A stretch of 64,000 nucleotides of DNA from Metridium senile (GCA_949775045.1 OX459108.1:9241961-9305960); one strand, 5' to 3'. Counted from the stretch's first letter, positions 21,321 to 33,427 are shown. Program-made: numbers and translations. Notes: generated by a model from the letters alone, not told the origin.

Positions 21321-23650
21321 TTCTTAAGAGCGCACGCCGGGCAAAATACGGGTCATATGATAAAAGTTGTTATTTTTAAGACTGATGTTGTAAAAGCATT
21401 GAGACTTTGTGGAATGCTTCTAATAAAGTTTATAATTAATATTATATTAATTTGTTTCTGACAACTTAATCTCATTTCGGCTTCTCTTTCATTTATTTTT
21501 TACATTTTTTCGTTGCTCATATTTTCTCTTTATTAGCATAATTTATTTGTGTTCAGTCATTTGGTTGTTTGCTTTGTTCTGTTTTATTTCAATTCATTTG
21601 GTTGTTTGTTTAGAATTGTTTTGTTCTCTTTCGTCTTTTGCGCGATCTTCCTTCAAGTTCATTGCTCATTCCAATTTTCCACTTTGTATAAAGTGTCAAT
21701 AATTTAATAATAATGATGTATTATTTATATTGCGTATTGTCGATATAATATTCAAATGTTAATAAAATATTCAAATGCGCAAGGTTGCAATGATTTACTC
21801 AATATTTAGAGGTGTATATACTCACCCGTTTGTGCAGTGCAACTAAAACTATGGACCGGGGGAAAGGGAGGGGGGAGATAGGGGGGGGGGGGGGGGGGAC
21901 TCCCTTTGTCTAAGTGGTATGGATGATCGGCGGAGGGTTTGAAAACGACCCCTAAAAGGTACGCACAGATAAAAATAACTCATAAAGCCTTTTTGATTTT
22001 AACTCCTAAAAGGTAACTGTAAACACTTTGAGTTTTTATGTACATCCCTTGAGTACATAGATTAGAAATAAGATTTATTATGAAAACTTTGTCTATTTGA
22101 ACTAACTGCTACATTTTTGGAGGTTTTGAAGCTGTAGAAGGTTCAGAAAATAATAACATGAAAAAAGTCAAGTGTTCGCGGCCCGAGTATCATCATGATC
22201 ACTGTAAGTCTTTTGTCTTGTTTTCTATTATGCCCATAACTGTCTTCACTCGCCCACGTCGGCATCAAAGCAGCACATCCTACCTCCAACACGTTTGGTT
22301 CAAACCATTTGAACAGTTCAAGGTCAGGGAAAATTTAATATGCAAAAAAAAATCCCCCCCTCCCTCCCCGCCCCTCCCCTCCTCCCCCCCAAATCATTCA
22401 ACTTCACACTATTAAAGGTAAAAAAAAATATCGGCTTATCCGGTTATCCTCTCTCCGCAAAATTGTTCATGTGAGCATAGCCTGCATAATTGGCACTGGC
22501 ATCCCCCCCCCCCCCCCCCCCCCCCCCACACACACAAATATCATGCAACTTCAAATAAATATCGGGTTATATCCTCCCTCCACAATAATGACCATGTGAG
22601 CATAGCCTATGGGGGAGGGGAAGGGGAGAGTTGTGCTTCAATAGTCTCCCCAATATTAGCAGGGCACGTTAAAAGTGATTTATTTATTTTATACAAAAAT
22701 ATATTGCAACACTTGTGGACTGATAACTATCTTACAATTGTCCCGCCCCCTTCAAATATCAAATGACCCATCCCTTATTCTGCTCTCTGTGTGCATTTAT
22801 CATGAATTATCTCCTATTGTTTTAAAGTAGTACTGACTGCCTCTAAATAGCCCATTGACATGAACTCACCCTGTGTGTACCGTCGGCGAGCCTTTATATA
22901 GAGTATACCATACATGTAAACACCATGATGAATTAATTAAAGGAAGGAAGTCATTGAAATTCATAATAGTGATGCATGCGGTACGTCTGGTATTCTTGTA
23001 ATGCATTCATTGTACGTGGGTCCGGACGCGTTACAAATTACGAACGGTTTGGGCTTCATGTCCAATACACAAAGCTAGCTATGGGGATGGGGCTTTTTCT
23101 GTTGCTGGTCCTAAACTATGGAACACTTAATCAACTCATATACGCAGTGCTGAGATTAAATATTTAAAATAGTTTTGCACTCAGGCCTACTCCGGGTCCT
23201 GAAATCGCCGTAATTTTAGGCGATTTTAGGCGATTTTGAGCGATCTTGGCGATTTTATGACCCGGAGTAGGCCTGCACCCGGTACGTTTGGTATTCTTGT
23301 AATGCAAGTTGTAAACAATGGGTTGAATAGAATCGCCCTTGAAAGCGATCGAGCACAAATGTGCTGATAGCAGGGCAAGTTCAGTGTGAAAAACAATAGG
23401 TGGAAACCAGAGTAGAAAGAGGTGAATTTTGAACATCGAATGGTGGAAACTCCTTAATTTGTCTACAATTCCAATATTTCAGGCTCTTCCGTTCTTAAAA
23501 ACAACCTAGAAACGGCAGGCACTTCCGTTCTTAAAAACAACTTAGAGAATTCGTCTTGTATATCAGTGGGACTTTTAAATGGAGTACTCCCTAAAAGAAA
23601 CTCGCATCGTTTAAAACCGAACGTTGAAAAAGAAGTTGCTCGTACTGTAC
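21321..23650. other. Gene-free stretch with low-complexity runs
   Basis: Holds a lone family C terminus (21810-21842), poly-G (21877-21899), poly-C (22503-22527), fragments of SINE family 3 body (22430-22480 and 22555-22612), and a segment (22018-22215) homologous to 63404-63600. A short GATTTTAGGCGATTTTGAGC palindrome-like repeat lies at 23163-23270. No gene is supported. Confidence 0.45.
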
Positions 23651-23651
23651 A

Positions 23652-24765
23652 CCCAATAAAGTTTATAATTAAGCAGTATAACTTTAGGGAATGTACATTA
23701 ATGATCAGAAGGGGGGGGGGGTGAGTAAATAAAGTTTATAATTAATTAAGCAGTATAACTTTAGGGAATGTACAATAATGATCAGAAGGGGGGGTGAGTA
23801 AACAAAGTTTATCATTAATTAAGCAGTATTACTTTAGGGAATGTGCAATAATGATCAGAAGGGGGTGGGGGGTGAGTAAATAAAGTTTATCATTAATTAA
23901 GCAGTATTACTTTAGGGAATGTACAATAATGATCAGAAGGGGGGGTGAGTAAACAAAGTTTATCATTAATTAAGCAGTATAACTTTAGGGAATGTACAAT
24001 AATGATCAGAAGGGGGGGTGAGTAAATAAAGTTTATCATTAATTAAGCAGTATTAATTTAGGGAATGTGCAATAATGATCAGAAGGGGGGGGGGGGTGAG
24101 TAAATAAAGTTTATCATTAATTAAGCAGTATTACTTTAGGGAATGTGCAATAATGATCAGAAGGGGGGGGGGGGGGGTGAGTAAATAAAGTTTATCATTA
24201 ATTAAGCAGTATTAATTTAGGGAATGTGCAATAATGATCAGAAGGGGGGGGGGGTGAGTAAATAAAGTTTATCATTAATTAAGCAGTATTAATTTAGGGG
24301 GGGGGGGTGAGTAAATAAAGTTTATCATTAATTAAGCAGTATTAATTTAGGGAATGTGCAATAATGATCAGAAGGGGGGGGGGGTGAGTAAATAAAGTTT
24401 ATCATTAATTAAGCAGTATTACTTTAGGGAATGTGCAATAATGATCAGAAGGGGGGGGGGGGGTGAGTAAATAAAGTTTATCATTAATTAAGCAGTATTC
24501 ATTTAGGGAATGTACAATAATGATCAGAAGGGGGGGGGGGGTGAGTAAACAAAGTTTATCATTAATTAAGCAGTATTCATTTAGGGAATGTACAATAATG
24601 ATCAGAAGGGGGGGTGAGTAAATAAAGTTTATCATTAATTAAGCAGTATTCATTTAGGGAATGTGCAATAATGATCAGAAGGGGGGGTGAGTAAATAAAG
24701 TTTATCATTAATTAAGCAGTATTCATTTAGGGAATGTACAATAATGATCAGAAGGGAGGGGGTGG
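23652..24765 (+). repeat. 74-bp minisatellite with variable G-runs (~15 units)
   Basis: Unit: AATAAAGTTTATCATTAATT, AAGCAGTATTACTTTAGGG, AATGTGCAATAATGATCAG, AAGGGGGGGTGAGTA. Fourteen units carry the GATCAGAAG-G(n) junction and one internal unit (about 24298) lacks it. G-run length varies between units from about 5 to 14. Sequence identity is otherwise high, implying recent amplification. Confidence 0.92.
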
Positions 24766-24842
24766 ACGGGGTGGACTGGAAAACCATAGAATTAATACAA
24801 TAAGTATGTTGCAAATGCCTCTCAAAACGATGGAAACTTAAG

Positions 24843-25130
24843 AATGGCATGCGTGGCCTGGTGTCCTGGCGGCACTGCATGGGTTTGATCCCTAGCCTGC
24901 GTTAGCGGCTCTTGGGGAATGGATTAAATTTGAGAGAGAGCGAGAGAGAGGGGTAAAGGGAATGCAATCCCTCCCAAGAGCCGATTCCCGGCTCGTGCGA
25001 CAAGTGAACAAGAGCCTGTTTTTTCTCCGGGATATATATCCGGGTTTCCACTCTCCGCAAAAATCACCATCTGCGCAGTGTTATGTGCTTCAATATTTAA
25101 TGTAGTGGTGGTGAGTGTGTCGAATACTGG
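24843..25130 (+). mobile_element. SINE family 3, degraded copy
   Basis: The head GGCATGCGTGGCCTGGTGTC plus GGGTTTGATCCCTAGCC and the body (CTCCGGGATATATATCCGGG, ACTCTCCGCAAAAATCACC, GTGGTGGTGAGTGTG) match the SINE at 62044-62350 in order. The A-box region is altered and the tail is missing. Confidence 0.65.
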
Positions 25131-25394
25131 TTAGGGAGATTCATACATGTCCGATATACACGACTGTACTCAAATCGAAAATTCCAAAACTCCATTCGAC
25201 TCTATTCGTGAACCATGGAAAGGGTTTGGGATCCCTCTATTTTATAATTTTTGACCATAATTTATAATAGAAGTCACCTACCATGTGGCCTTAGAGACAA
25301 CCCTCGGGAGATTCAGTAACAATTAACTCCAACGCATCTTGACGAAAAACAATTTATTTATTCAATATTTGTTTGCACGCTGGCATTTAGTTAA

Positions 25395-25533
25395 AAAATG
25401 CTGATTACGCTTCTTCTGCGTTATGATTTATTATGAAATAGATACCAAGCTTTGGGCCATCTTGGCCATCATCAGGGTGGTAGTACACGTAATATTTCAT
25501 AATACATCATAACGCAGAAGAAACGTAATCTTA
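25395..25533. mobile_element. Foldback element, 139 bp
   Basis: GATTACGCTTCTTCTGCGTT faces AACGCAGAAGAAACGTAATC, with ATGATTTATTATGAAATA against TATTTCATAATACATCAT inside. The loop is about 60 bp. Confidence 0.75.
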
Positions 25534-25744
25534 AATTTTTAATTTATTTATTACTTATTATTATTTAGTTCCTTGCATTTCCGAGTGAATAATTTCTATA
25601 TTTTTCGGAAGAGCATTACATTAAATTCCTTTGCATACTTTGTACTTATTCTAACGTGACCATTATTATTGCCATTTAAAGACAGTATATCGCACTGGTT
25701 GAGCTTTGCCCGGAAGGGCACACCCAAAGCACGTACACAAGTTT

Positions 25745-25955
25745 CCTTATAGGTGGACGTACAGTGACGTACTTTGTTATGGTTTTGCCAACCAACCATT
25801 GTTATTTTGAAACAAAGAAAATTAATAAATCTATTGTAGGCTAAAGCTCGAAACGTCAACATTTTTTACATGACGGTGTTACAAATTTCATTATATTACC
25901 TATCATTTATATCAAACACCGACGCAGCCTATACTAGTTTACTCGCTAGTTTCCA
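25745..25955 (-). mobile_element. Dispersed repeat fragments (Q and family G flank)
   Basis: 25745-25825 is the inverse of about 16690-16775. 25848-25955 repeats, inverted, the 5045-5262 arrangement (GTTACAAATTTCATTATATT, then GCAGCCTATACTAGTTTACT). The same tail recurs at 27540-27735. Confidence 0.6.
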
Positions 25956-26029
25956 TTTATTGTAGAAATAGTTGGCAAATTAGCATCACAATGCAAACAG
26001 TTTCAAGAGAGGAGAGGACAGGGATTAAA

Positions 26030-26945
26030 ATATCCTCCCTCCTAAATTGTATACCATTATTCTCCCTCCTCTTTAATTTTTTCGACCATTCCTCCCTCCT
26101 CAGGCCTGATTTTTTCGACCATTCCTCCCCCCTTCCTGATTTTTTCAACCAATTCTCCCTCCTCCCTGATTTTCTTTGTTCTTTCTAAATAAAAGCTATT
26201 GAGGCTATACATTAGAGTGCAAATATGGTACAAATTTTTAATTCTTCCTCACCCCTTTATATTTTAATTCTCCCTCCTCCCTTTATATTTTAATTCTCCC
26301 TCCTCCCTTTATATTTTAATTCTCCCTCCTCTCTTTATATTTTAATTCTCCCTCCTCTCTTTATATTTTAATTCTCCCTCCTCCCTTTATATTTTAATTC
26401 TCCCTCCTCCCTTTATATTTTAATTCTCCCTCCTCCCTTTATATTTTAATTCTCCCTCCTCTCTTTATATTTTAATTCTCCCTCCTCTCTTTATATTTTA
26501 ATTCTCCCTCCTCTCTTTATATTTTAATTCTCCCTCCTCCCTTTATACATTTAAATTCTCCCTCCTCCCTTTATATTTTAATTCTCCCTCCTCCCTTTAT
26601 ATTTTAATTCTCCCTCCTCCCTTTATACATTTAAATTCTCCCTCCTCCCTTTATATTTTAATTCTCCCTCCTCCCTTTATACATTTAAATTCTCCCTCCT
26701 TTCTTTATATTTTAATTCTCCCTCCTCCCTTTATACATTTAAATTCTCCCTCCTTTCTTTATATTTTAATTCTCCCTCCTCCCTTTATACATTTTAAATC
26801 TTCCTCCTCCCTTTATACATTTTAAATCTCCCTCCTCCCTTTATAGTTTAAATCTCCCTCCTCCCTTTATACATTTTAAATCTCCCTCCTCCCTTTATAT
26901 TTTAAATCTCCCTCCTCCCTTTATAGTTTAATTTTCCTTCCTCAC
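26030..26945 (+). repeat. 25-bp polypyrimidine minisatellite (~27 units) with degenerate leader
   Basis: Unit TTCTCCCTCCTCCCTTTATA TTTTAA (26249-26935), with CTTTATACATTTAAA and CTCTTTATA variants. 26030-26175 carries the related leader TTCTCCCTCCT...GATTTTTTCGACCATT. One strand is almost wholly pyrimidine in 12-15 base blocks. Confidence 0.9.
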
Positions 26946-27192
26946 AATTATTATACCTCTTTTTCTCCCTCCTGTTTATTTTTGCTGTTTCTCCCTCCTC
27001 CCTGATCCTCCCCTCTCTTATAAACACTAGGCTCATCTATAGCTACAAATTTCTATCAAGGGCAACAGAACGTTACTTATGATAGTAAATAAAGTCCTGG
27101 TTATTGATATTCAGCTGTTTTTAGCATCAGTTTGAGCTCTTGTTTACCCGGTTTAACGATCTCTTCAACGATATCGATATCGTACGCTGAAA

Positions 27193-27459
27193 ATACACCT
27201 AATTCAAAAAAGGTTGACGGGGCGAACGGCGATTGGCGATTGGCAATGGCACGACCGAAAGGGACTGTGGGTGACGAATTTCTTCTTATACCATTCTACA
27301 TTACCCAAACACCGTAGTTGGGTGTCTCGACGGTTTCGCTGAACGGTGGAGGCATTGTTTGGGTAATTTAGAAACGAATAAAAAGGAGTTGGTATTACCC
27401 ATAGTTCCTTTCGATCGTGCAATCGCCAATCGCCGTTCGCCCCGTCAACCTTTTTTTTC
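27193..27459. mobile_element. Foldback MITE, family H copy 2, ACACCT terminus
   Basis: ATACACCTAATTCAAAAAAG then GTTGACGGGGCGAACGGCGA is mirrored by CGCCGTTCGCCCCGTCAACC and TTTTTTTTC; the outermost right terminus has decayed. Inner arms include GGCGATTGGC and GATCGTGCAATCGCC. The open frames here are mirror images of the arms. Confidence 0.75.
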
Positions 27460-27509
27460 TAGAGCCTCTGGAACCCAGGGTAGGTTTAAGCTCGAATTGA
27501 AACGTCTGC

Positions 27510-27735
27510 AAAGTTAAGTTAATATTTTTAATGGTGTTAAAAATTTCATTCTATTACCTATCGTCTATATCAAACACCAACGCAGCCTATATTAGTTTAC
27601 TCGCTAGTTTCATTCTATTACCTATCGTTTATATCAAACACTGATGCAGCCTATATTAGTTTACTCGCTAGTTTCCATTCATTGTTTATATCAAACACCG
27701 ACGCAGCCTATACTAGTTTACTCGATAGTTTCCAT
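27510..27735 (-). repeat. Three partial copies of the family G flank repeat
   Basis: GCAGCCTATATTAGTTTACTCG (core CCTATATTAGTTTACTCGCT) occurs three times with ATATCAAACACCGACGCAGC before each copy. This is a short tandem expansion of the repeat also seen at 5045-5160. Confidence 0.7.
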
Positions 27736-27931
27736 TTTTTTGATTGTTGATAAGATTGTGCAATTTTCGGTGCAGAATATTTGTTTTGCCCTCGAGGCTT
27801 TGCATGATATTTTTGTCCACTTTACCCGACATTTTTCCAGTTGTTTTTGTTGTATGTGATACTAAAAAGGCCCTTGACGCATAAGATTACCGGAAGTACG
27901 TCATGACTCAGTTTTAACGAAGCCGTTCTGA

Positions 27932-30511
27932 TCACATCCGTGTATTTATGTGAAGAGGTCCAGTTCTATCCCCGGGTCTTTGTCGCGATGCTTCTACTGT
28001 ACTAAGTCGAAATGCATGGCGGGACAGCTGCTCTTGTATATATTGCTTTGTATTCTTGTGAGGCTTCCATATGATGATATAAATCTTTGGCCAGAACATA
28101 CAACCTAAAATACCCGAGGCAGACACAACAGTGGTCGCACACAGAACCACAACAGTGTAGATATCTTGAATGTTAAGAGACACTGGGTAGAACGTTAGCC
28201 ACGAAATAATCAAAATATACAAAGAGAAAGCTATGAATTTTCCTTCGTTGAAGTTATCGGGCAGCTTCCGTGCTTTATAAGCGGCGTAGCAGCAGAACAA
28301 AGAAGCTAAAATGAGAATGGACATCAGCAAGTAACTGCAAACTTCTCCTGCAGTGTTCATACTTGGTTTGCACGTGTGAATGTATTCCGCACGGGTTGAT
28401 TTGTTGATGTAAGGTTGCGGAGGGTCTATCACCACCCATATGATGATGATGACAAGTTCTAGAAGGATGGCACAAATCACCAGCAAAACATGACGGTATC
28501 TAGGAAGACCTGAGGTGAATTTACTTCGTGGCACCCTCTCTTGAAACAGCTGTACTATTTTGTTCGTTTTAGCACCGAGTATTCCAATGCAGGTAGTGTA
28601 GAACATGTAGAACCAGACTTGTACTAGCACACACCCTACATTGGACGGCTTGGCGAGGTAGATAAACGGAGCGAAGTAGCACATCATAATGCAGAATAAA
28701 AGCATATAACTGAGTTCTCTGTTAGATGCTTTTACCACTGGAGTCGTATTAAAACGTACAAATACAACAAAGACACAGAACGTTGCCAGAAGCCCAAGAC
28801 AACTGATAACGATAAATGAGAAGCCAACAGCATGCGAATAGCTGATATGAAATAGAGGTACTTTCAAGCATTCTGTATGGTTGCTATTTTGAATGTAATC
28901 TTCAGGACATTTTGTGCATTCAGTTGAGTTATAATTCACGGAGATTTCATCCTGACCACATTTAATGCATTGCCAGCAGCATCCAACCTGTGTAGTCTGC
29001 CAATAACCTGGACGACACATTTCCTGGCAGATAGACTTTGGCAGGTCACCTTTCGTATCCCCACCCCACATTATCTCCTCGTCATCTATTTGAAGTTGTG
29101 GTGTACCCAAAGCTTCCCATGATCCAACAGGATGAAACACCCACGTTCCATTTCTTTTTTGGAGGTTGATAATCGTGTACGATCCTAATGTGTCGCCATT
29201 GGAGTCAAAACTAACAGGTGAAATTGGACTTGTAAAGTTCACCGCTTTGAGATATACGAGCAAGTCATTGGGATTGACATGAGGTGTGACAGACGGACAC
29301 TTACCTCCCTCCAACAACCCATTTGGTTCTTTGCATTTAAACATAGCATCCAACGCATGCGCTATAGCGTACATTGCATTGATCACAGCCGTTGACATAC
29401 GTGTTCTTAACTTTTCCCTGTAATATTTTTGAGTGATTGGTGAATGATTGGTGCACGTGTTCCAAAATGTCTCCCACCAGTGGACCGGTTTGTAGTTTGG
29501 TGTTAAGGTTGTAAGGTACTGGATATAACTATCGGGTTCAATATTACGATATATAACACCAAGCAGACCTTTGACAACATTAGGATACCTTAATATCTCC
29601 TTATGCTCTGCCCACCCCTCACTGGCTATCCATGTCTTATCGTATACCTGTTGTCCCTCAGCCTCTTTAAGAACTTCAAGGACAACCGTTGCTGTACCGT
29701 ACAAAACAACTACCTGCAAATAGGGGAAGCTTTTGATATCCTCAATGATCCTTGAAACTTTGTTTTGTGTCACGTTATAGTTTTCAAGATCAATAGTGAA
29801 ATATCTCTCCATTGCAAGGCAGAGTCGTTTAGATGAAAGACTTTTCTTCAGGTAATCAATACCCGATCGTCCATATGCATTGTCAATGGCAACAGCAGCG
29901 ATGTAGGTCCAGTCGTAACGTTCTGCTAAGTCCACCATCGCTTGTGATTGATATCGATCTGGTGGCACTGTGCGTAGAAACGTTGGGTAAGTTGCTTTCC
30001 GACTCAATTCATCGCTTGTAGCGGCGTAGCTGATTAAGGGTATAGTCTCTGCTTGAAGTAAATTTGCCACAAGGATGGACCCTGTTGAGGTCCCTGTTCC
30101 TATAACTACTGGTATTTGACCTAGACCATGCGACTCTGACAAACAAATGTTTTCCTTTGCATACATTAAAGATAGCTTCTTTCGATTGATGATCTCCATC
30201 GCTGTCTCCATCGCGAGTCGGTTTATTAAACATGTGTCGTAAATCTCATACCCTAATGTAATATTCGATAGCAGTGTTGAGTCGTTGTTTATTCGCTCTA
30301 CGGCGTAGACCATTGCTTGTGAAAGCCCAACATATTGGCAACGAAGATGTGCTTGTTCACAACCCGAAACGTGAACTGGAAATAAACCAGAAATTGTTAA
30401 ATCTCCTGGCCTGACTAGCTTTCGTTGTGAGAGAGGTGGAGTTTTACAATGAAGACAGTATGGACCAAATATTACCATTTGTGATATCAACACATAGAAA
30501 AAGATAGCCAT
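27932..30511 (-). CDS. Intronless class C GPCR, metabotropic-glutamate-receptor-like (859 aa)
   Basis: Single open frame. I place the start at ATG 30511 (GCGATGG context); the frame extends 12 codons further upstream but only from a GTG, with an in-frame stop beyond. The start is followed by a hydrophobic signal peptide (AIFFYVLISQMVIFGPYC). Next come a Venus-flytrap ligand domain (about residues 50-460), a nine-cysteine-type linker (about 495-547; CQEMCRPGYW, GCCWQCIKC, ECTKCPEDY), seven membrane segments (about 555-810) and a short C-tail. Positions that bind the amino-acid backbone in mGluRs are recognisable: Ser in GTGTSTGS, the SYAAT motif, Tyr in NAYGRSG and acidic EGWA. A glutamate-like or other amino-acid ligand is plausible but not proven. 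It ends PKIYIIIWKPHKNT plus a short basic tail. No introns interrupt it; many cnidarian class C receptors are similarly intronless. Nearest coding neighbour is over 2.9 kb away. Confidence 0.93.
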   Translation of the reverse strand: MAIFFYVLISQMVIFGPYCLHCKTPPLSQRKLVRPGDLTISGLFPVHVSGCEQAHLRCQYVGLSQAMVYAVERINNDSTLLSNITLGYEIYDTCLINRLAMETAMEIINRKKLSLMYAKENICLSESHGLGQIPVVIGTGTSTGSILVANLLQAETIPLISYAATSDELSRKATYPTFLRTVPPDRYQSQAMVDLAERYDWTYIAAVAIDNAYGRSGIDYLKKSLSSKRLCLAMERYFTIDLENYNVTQNKVSRIIEDIKSFPYLQVVVLYGTATVVLEVLKEAEGQQVYDKTWIASEGWAEHKEILRYPNVVKGLLGVIYRNIEPDSYIQYLTTLTPNYKPVHWWETFWNTCTNHSPITQKYYREKLRTRMSTAVINAMYAIAHALDAMFKCKEPNGLLEGGKCPSVTPHVNPNDLLVYLKAVNFTSPISPVSFDSNGDTLGSYTIINLQKRNGTWVFHPVGSWEALGTPQLQIDDEEIMWGGDTKGDLPKSICQEMCRPGYWQTTQVGCCWQCIKCGQDEISVNYNSTECTKCPEDYIQNSNHTECLKVPLFHISYSHAVGFSFIVISCLGLLATFCVFVVFVRFNTTPVVKASNRELSYMLLFCIMMCYFAPFIYLAKPSNVGCVLVQVWFYMFYTTCIGILGAKTNKIVQLFQERVPRSKFTSGLPRYRHVLLVICAILLELVIIIIWVVIDPPQPYINKSTRAEYIHTCKPSMNTAGEVCSYLLMSILILASLFCCYAAYKARKLPDNFNEGKFIAFSLYILIISWLTFYPVSLNIQDIYTVVVLCATTVVSASGILGCMFWPKIYIIIWKPHKNTKQYIQEQLSRHAFRLSTVEASRQRPGDRTGPLHINTRM

Positions 30512-31703
30512 CGCTTTTCTATTATACTTACGAACAAGTCCGTTCACAAATCCATGCGAACATTAACGTAATCCGCAATATCTTCCGCTTTGTTGATCAA
30601 ACCACGAAGTTTCGAAACTTGAAAGCTGTTTTCATTTACTTGACAGCATCTTGTCAAACTCTTCTCAGTAAGGTTTAGATTACAAAGAGGTCAAAAGTGG
30701 ACAAGTTTCGTTCATGTAATGATCACAAGAGTAATTAAGACTTTTTAACCAAAACAATTTCGAACACTGCAGCTGTAACTGAAGTAGAATCTCGTTCGAA
30801 TTATTATGTCAGGTGTTCGAAGTCCTTGTTCGTTTTCCGTGACTTTAAAAGAAATGTCTTTCGATTCAGTATTAAATCCCGATTACTGCCAATAATAACA
30901 GTAGAATACAGACGATTTAGAATAAATTCACGAGCTAGTGTTCGCGTTATGAAAATTAATACCGTCTCGCTCACTGATGTGAATCATTAATGGCAAATAT
31001 TAATATGATGAATGGACAATTAAAACCGATCACGTGATATATAGCCATCGAGATTAATTAGAAAATAACAACGTATTCTAGAATTGATGTAATTCTGGTT
31101 CAATCTTACTCGCGGCTATATTTTTATTAGCAAATTAATGTTACTTTTGTGGGGGTGTCATTCTAATTATTCATACACTGGAGAGAACTATTATTAAATG
31201 ACAAATATGATATTCAGACTGATAATAAACGTGGACAGATCTAGCTTGTTGACTCTTGCTATATCCTGTAAATTTGATGTTATCGAATGATCATAAAATC
31301 GACGATCTATAATGAAAAATCCTAAAAAATCTCTTATTTCGTTAATTTTTCGATTGATATCTCTTTAATAAATGAATAAACGTCTAACCTTGCTTTAAAA
31401 ATACATATAGCGGCGCGGTCGTGCGTAAAACGGTCATAACAATCGGAAATTTTGGTCACGCAATTGTCACGATATTGAATTGGCACTCAGTTCAAACCAC
31501 CTGTTTTTGGCGTCGATTGCCTTTTAATGTAATCATCACTTTAAATAGATGGCGGGGAACCATATATTCACAGAATATATACAGAATAGCTCAAAATATT
31601 CGCGTATTTGATTTAGTCACGCAACTGGTCACTCTTATCATGGCTTGTCACGCAATGAACTTGACTTTCGCTAAATACCAAATTTAAAGGCAACGTCGTA
31701 TAA
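30512..31703. other. Upstream region of the - strand GPCR, no gene
   Basis: AT-rich and without a recognisable exon. The promoter of the receptor must lie here or beyond; no TATA box or initiator could be assigned with confidence. Confidence 0.4.
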
Positions 31704-32002
31704 AAGCCCGGGCAAACGGCTTCAACATTTGCTTCAACATCCGTTCAATTTGGTTGAATGGCAATGTTGAAGCCGTTTGCTATCATCCGCTTTCAACATT
31801 GTTGAAACCTACAAACATTTCCCGGAAACATTTGTTTGATGGATAATAAAATTTTAATAATATTAATAAACATTTATTATCCATGACTGTTGAAAACGTT
31901 TTATTCCCCCCTACGTTGAACATGGTAAAACATCCATTCTACAGCGTTTAACAAAATCGAACCAATGTTGAAGCAAATGTTGAAGGCGTCTGCCCGGGCC
32001 TT
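31704..32002. mobile_element. Foldback MITE, family E copy 2
   Basis: AAGCCCGGGCAAACGGCTTC...GCTTCAACATCCGTTC at the left faces GAACCAATGTTGAAGC...GTCTGCCCGGGCCTT at the right. A second TTGAAGCCGTTTGC lies inside, suggesting rearrangement. Same family as 7552-7747. Confidence 0.75.
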
Positions 32003-32076
32003 AAGCTAAGTAATAGTTCCTGAAAATAGTTTATTTCCTAAAAACATTTTGTTTTTGTTGTTTGTTTGCTTGTTTA

Positions 32077-32547
32077 TACACCTATTTCTAAAATCGTTGT
32101 CGCAATCAAAGCTACAATGTAAACTCTGAAGCCTGCAAAGGATGTCGGCAAAATTAACATAATTTGTGATTTATTGCTCGTTTTTATAAGAAATAATGTT
32201 TCATCATCTACCACTGCAACAATTTGTTATGGTCATATAACACAAACACGTACAATGAAAATATAATTTAATAAGAAAACTGGCGAATACAAATTGCAAT
32301 TACAACGTTTCGTTGTCATCGCAACAACATTATCAGGTAAATAATTTACTTGATAATGTTATCGCGATGACAACGAAACGTCGTTATTTGTATTCGCTAG
32401 TTTTCTTATTAAATTGTATAACCAAAGTTCTTCTGATTAGAATAAAATATATATAATGACTAAATCGATAATACCGACATCCTTTGCAGGCTTCAGAGTG
32501 TGGACTGTTGCTTCGGCTGCGATAACGATTTTTGAAATAGGTGTATT
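32077..32547. mobile_element. Foldback MITE, family I copy 1, ACACCT terminus
   Basis: TATACACCTATTTCTAAAAT then CGTTGTCGCAATCAAAGC at the left; GCTGCGATAACGATTTTTG, AAATAGGTGTATTA at the right. Inner arms share GCCTGCAAAGGATGTCGG and its inverse. A second hairpin at 32270-32410 (GAAACGTCGT.. / ACAACGTTTCG..) lies within. Other copies: 52790-53069, 60322-60613. Confidence 0.8.
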
Positions 32548-32555
32548 ATTCTTTG

Positions 32556-33071
32556 TTTGTTTGTCTGTCTGTTTGTTTATTTGTTTGTTTGTTTATTCGT
32601 TTGTTTGTTAATTGTTTTTCTGTATGTTTATTTGTTTATTAGTTTGTTTGTTTGTTTGTTTGTTTGTTTATTTGTCTGTCTGTATGTTTGTTTGTTTGTT
32701 TGTTAGTTTTTTGCTTGTTTGTTTGTTTGTTAGTTTTTTGTTTGTTTGTTTGTTTGTTTGTTTATTTGTTTGTCTGTTTGTTTGTTTGTTTGTTTGTTTG
32801 TTTGTTTGTTTGTTTGTTTGTTTGTTTGTTTATTCGTTTGTTTGTTTGTTTGTTTGTTTGTTTGTTTGTTTGTTTGTTTGTTTGTTTGTTTGTTTGTTTG
32901 TTTGTTTGTTTGTTTGTTTGTTTGTTTGTTTGTTTGTTTGTTTGTTTGTTTGTTTGTTTGTTTGTTTGTTTGTTTGTTTGTTTGTTTGTTTGTTTATGTG
33001 TTTGTCTGTTTGTTTGTTTGTTTGTTTGTTTATTTGTTTGTTTGTTTGTTTATTCGTTTGTTTGTTTGTTG
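32556..33071 (+). repeat. (TTTG)n tetranucleotide array, ~510 bp
   Basis: GTTT repeats with occasional TTAT, TCTG and TTAG variants, mostly pure from 32770 to 33000. The Cys/Leu/Phe-rich open frames are repeat artefacts. Confidence 0.95.
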
Positions 33072-33150
33072 ATATGCAATTTTGATAATATATAATAGAC
33101 CATTTCACAGTTATTGTCGATCAACCTCAGCCTCGATAGCATGTAATATA

Positions 33151-33427
<277 letters not shown>

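Noticed and set aside
27132..27422. Short frames of 61-72 codons
   Set aside because: They lie in the arms of a foldback MITE and have no domain or splice support.
30512..30547. Upstream extension of the - strand GPCR to a 871-residue product
   Set aside because: The extension begins at GTG; the first in-frame ATG after the upstream stop is at 30511 and directly precedes the signal peptide.
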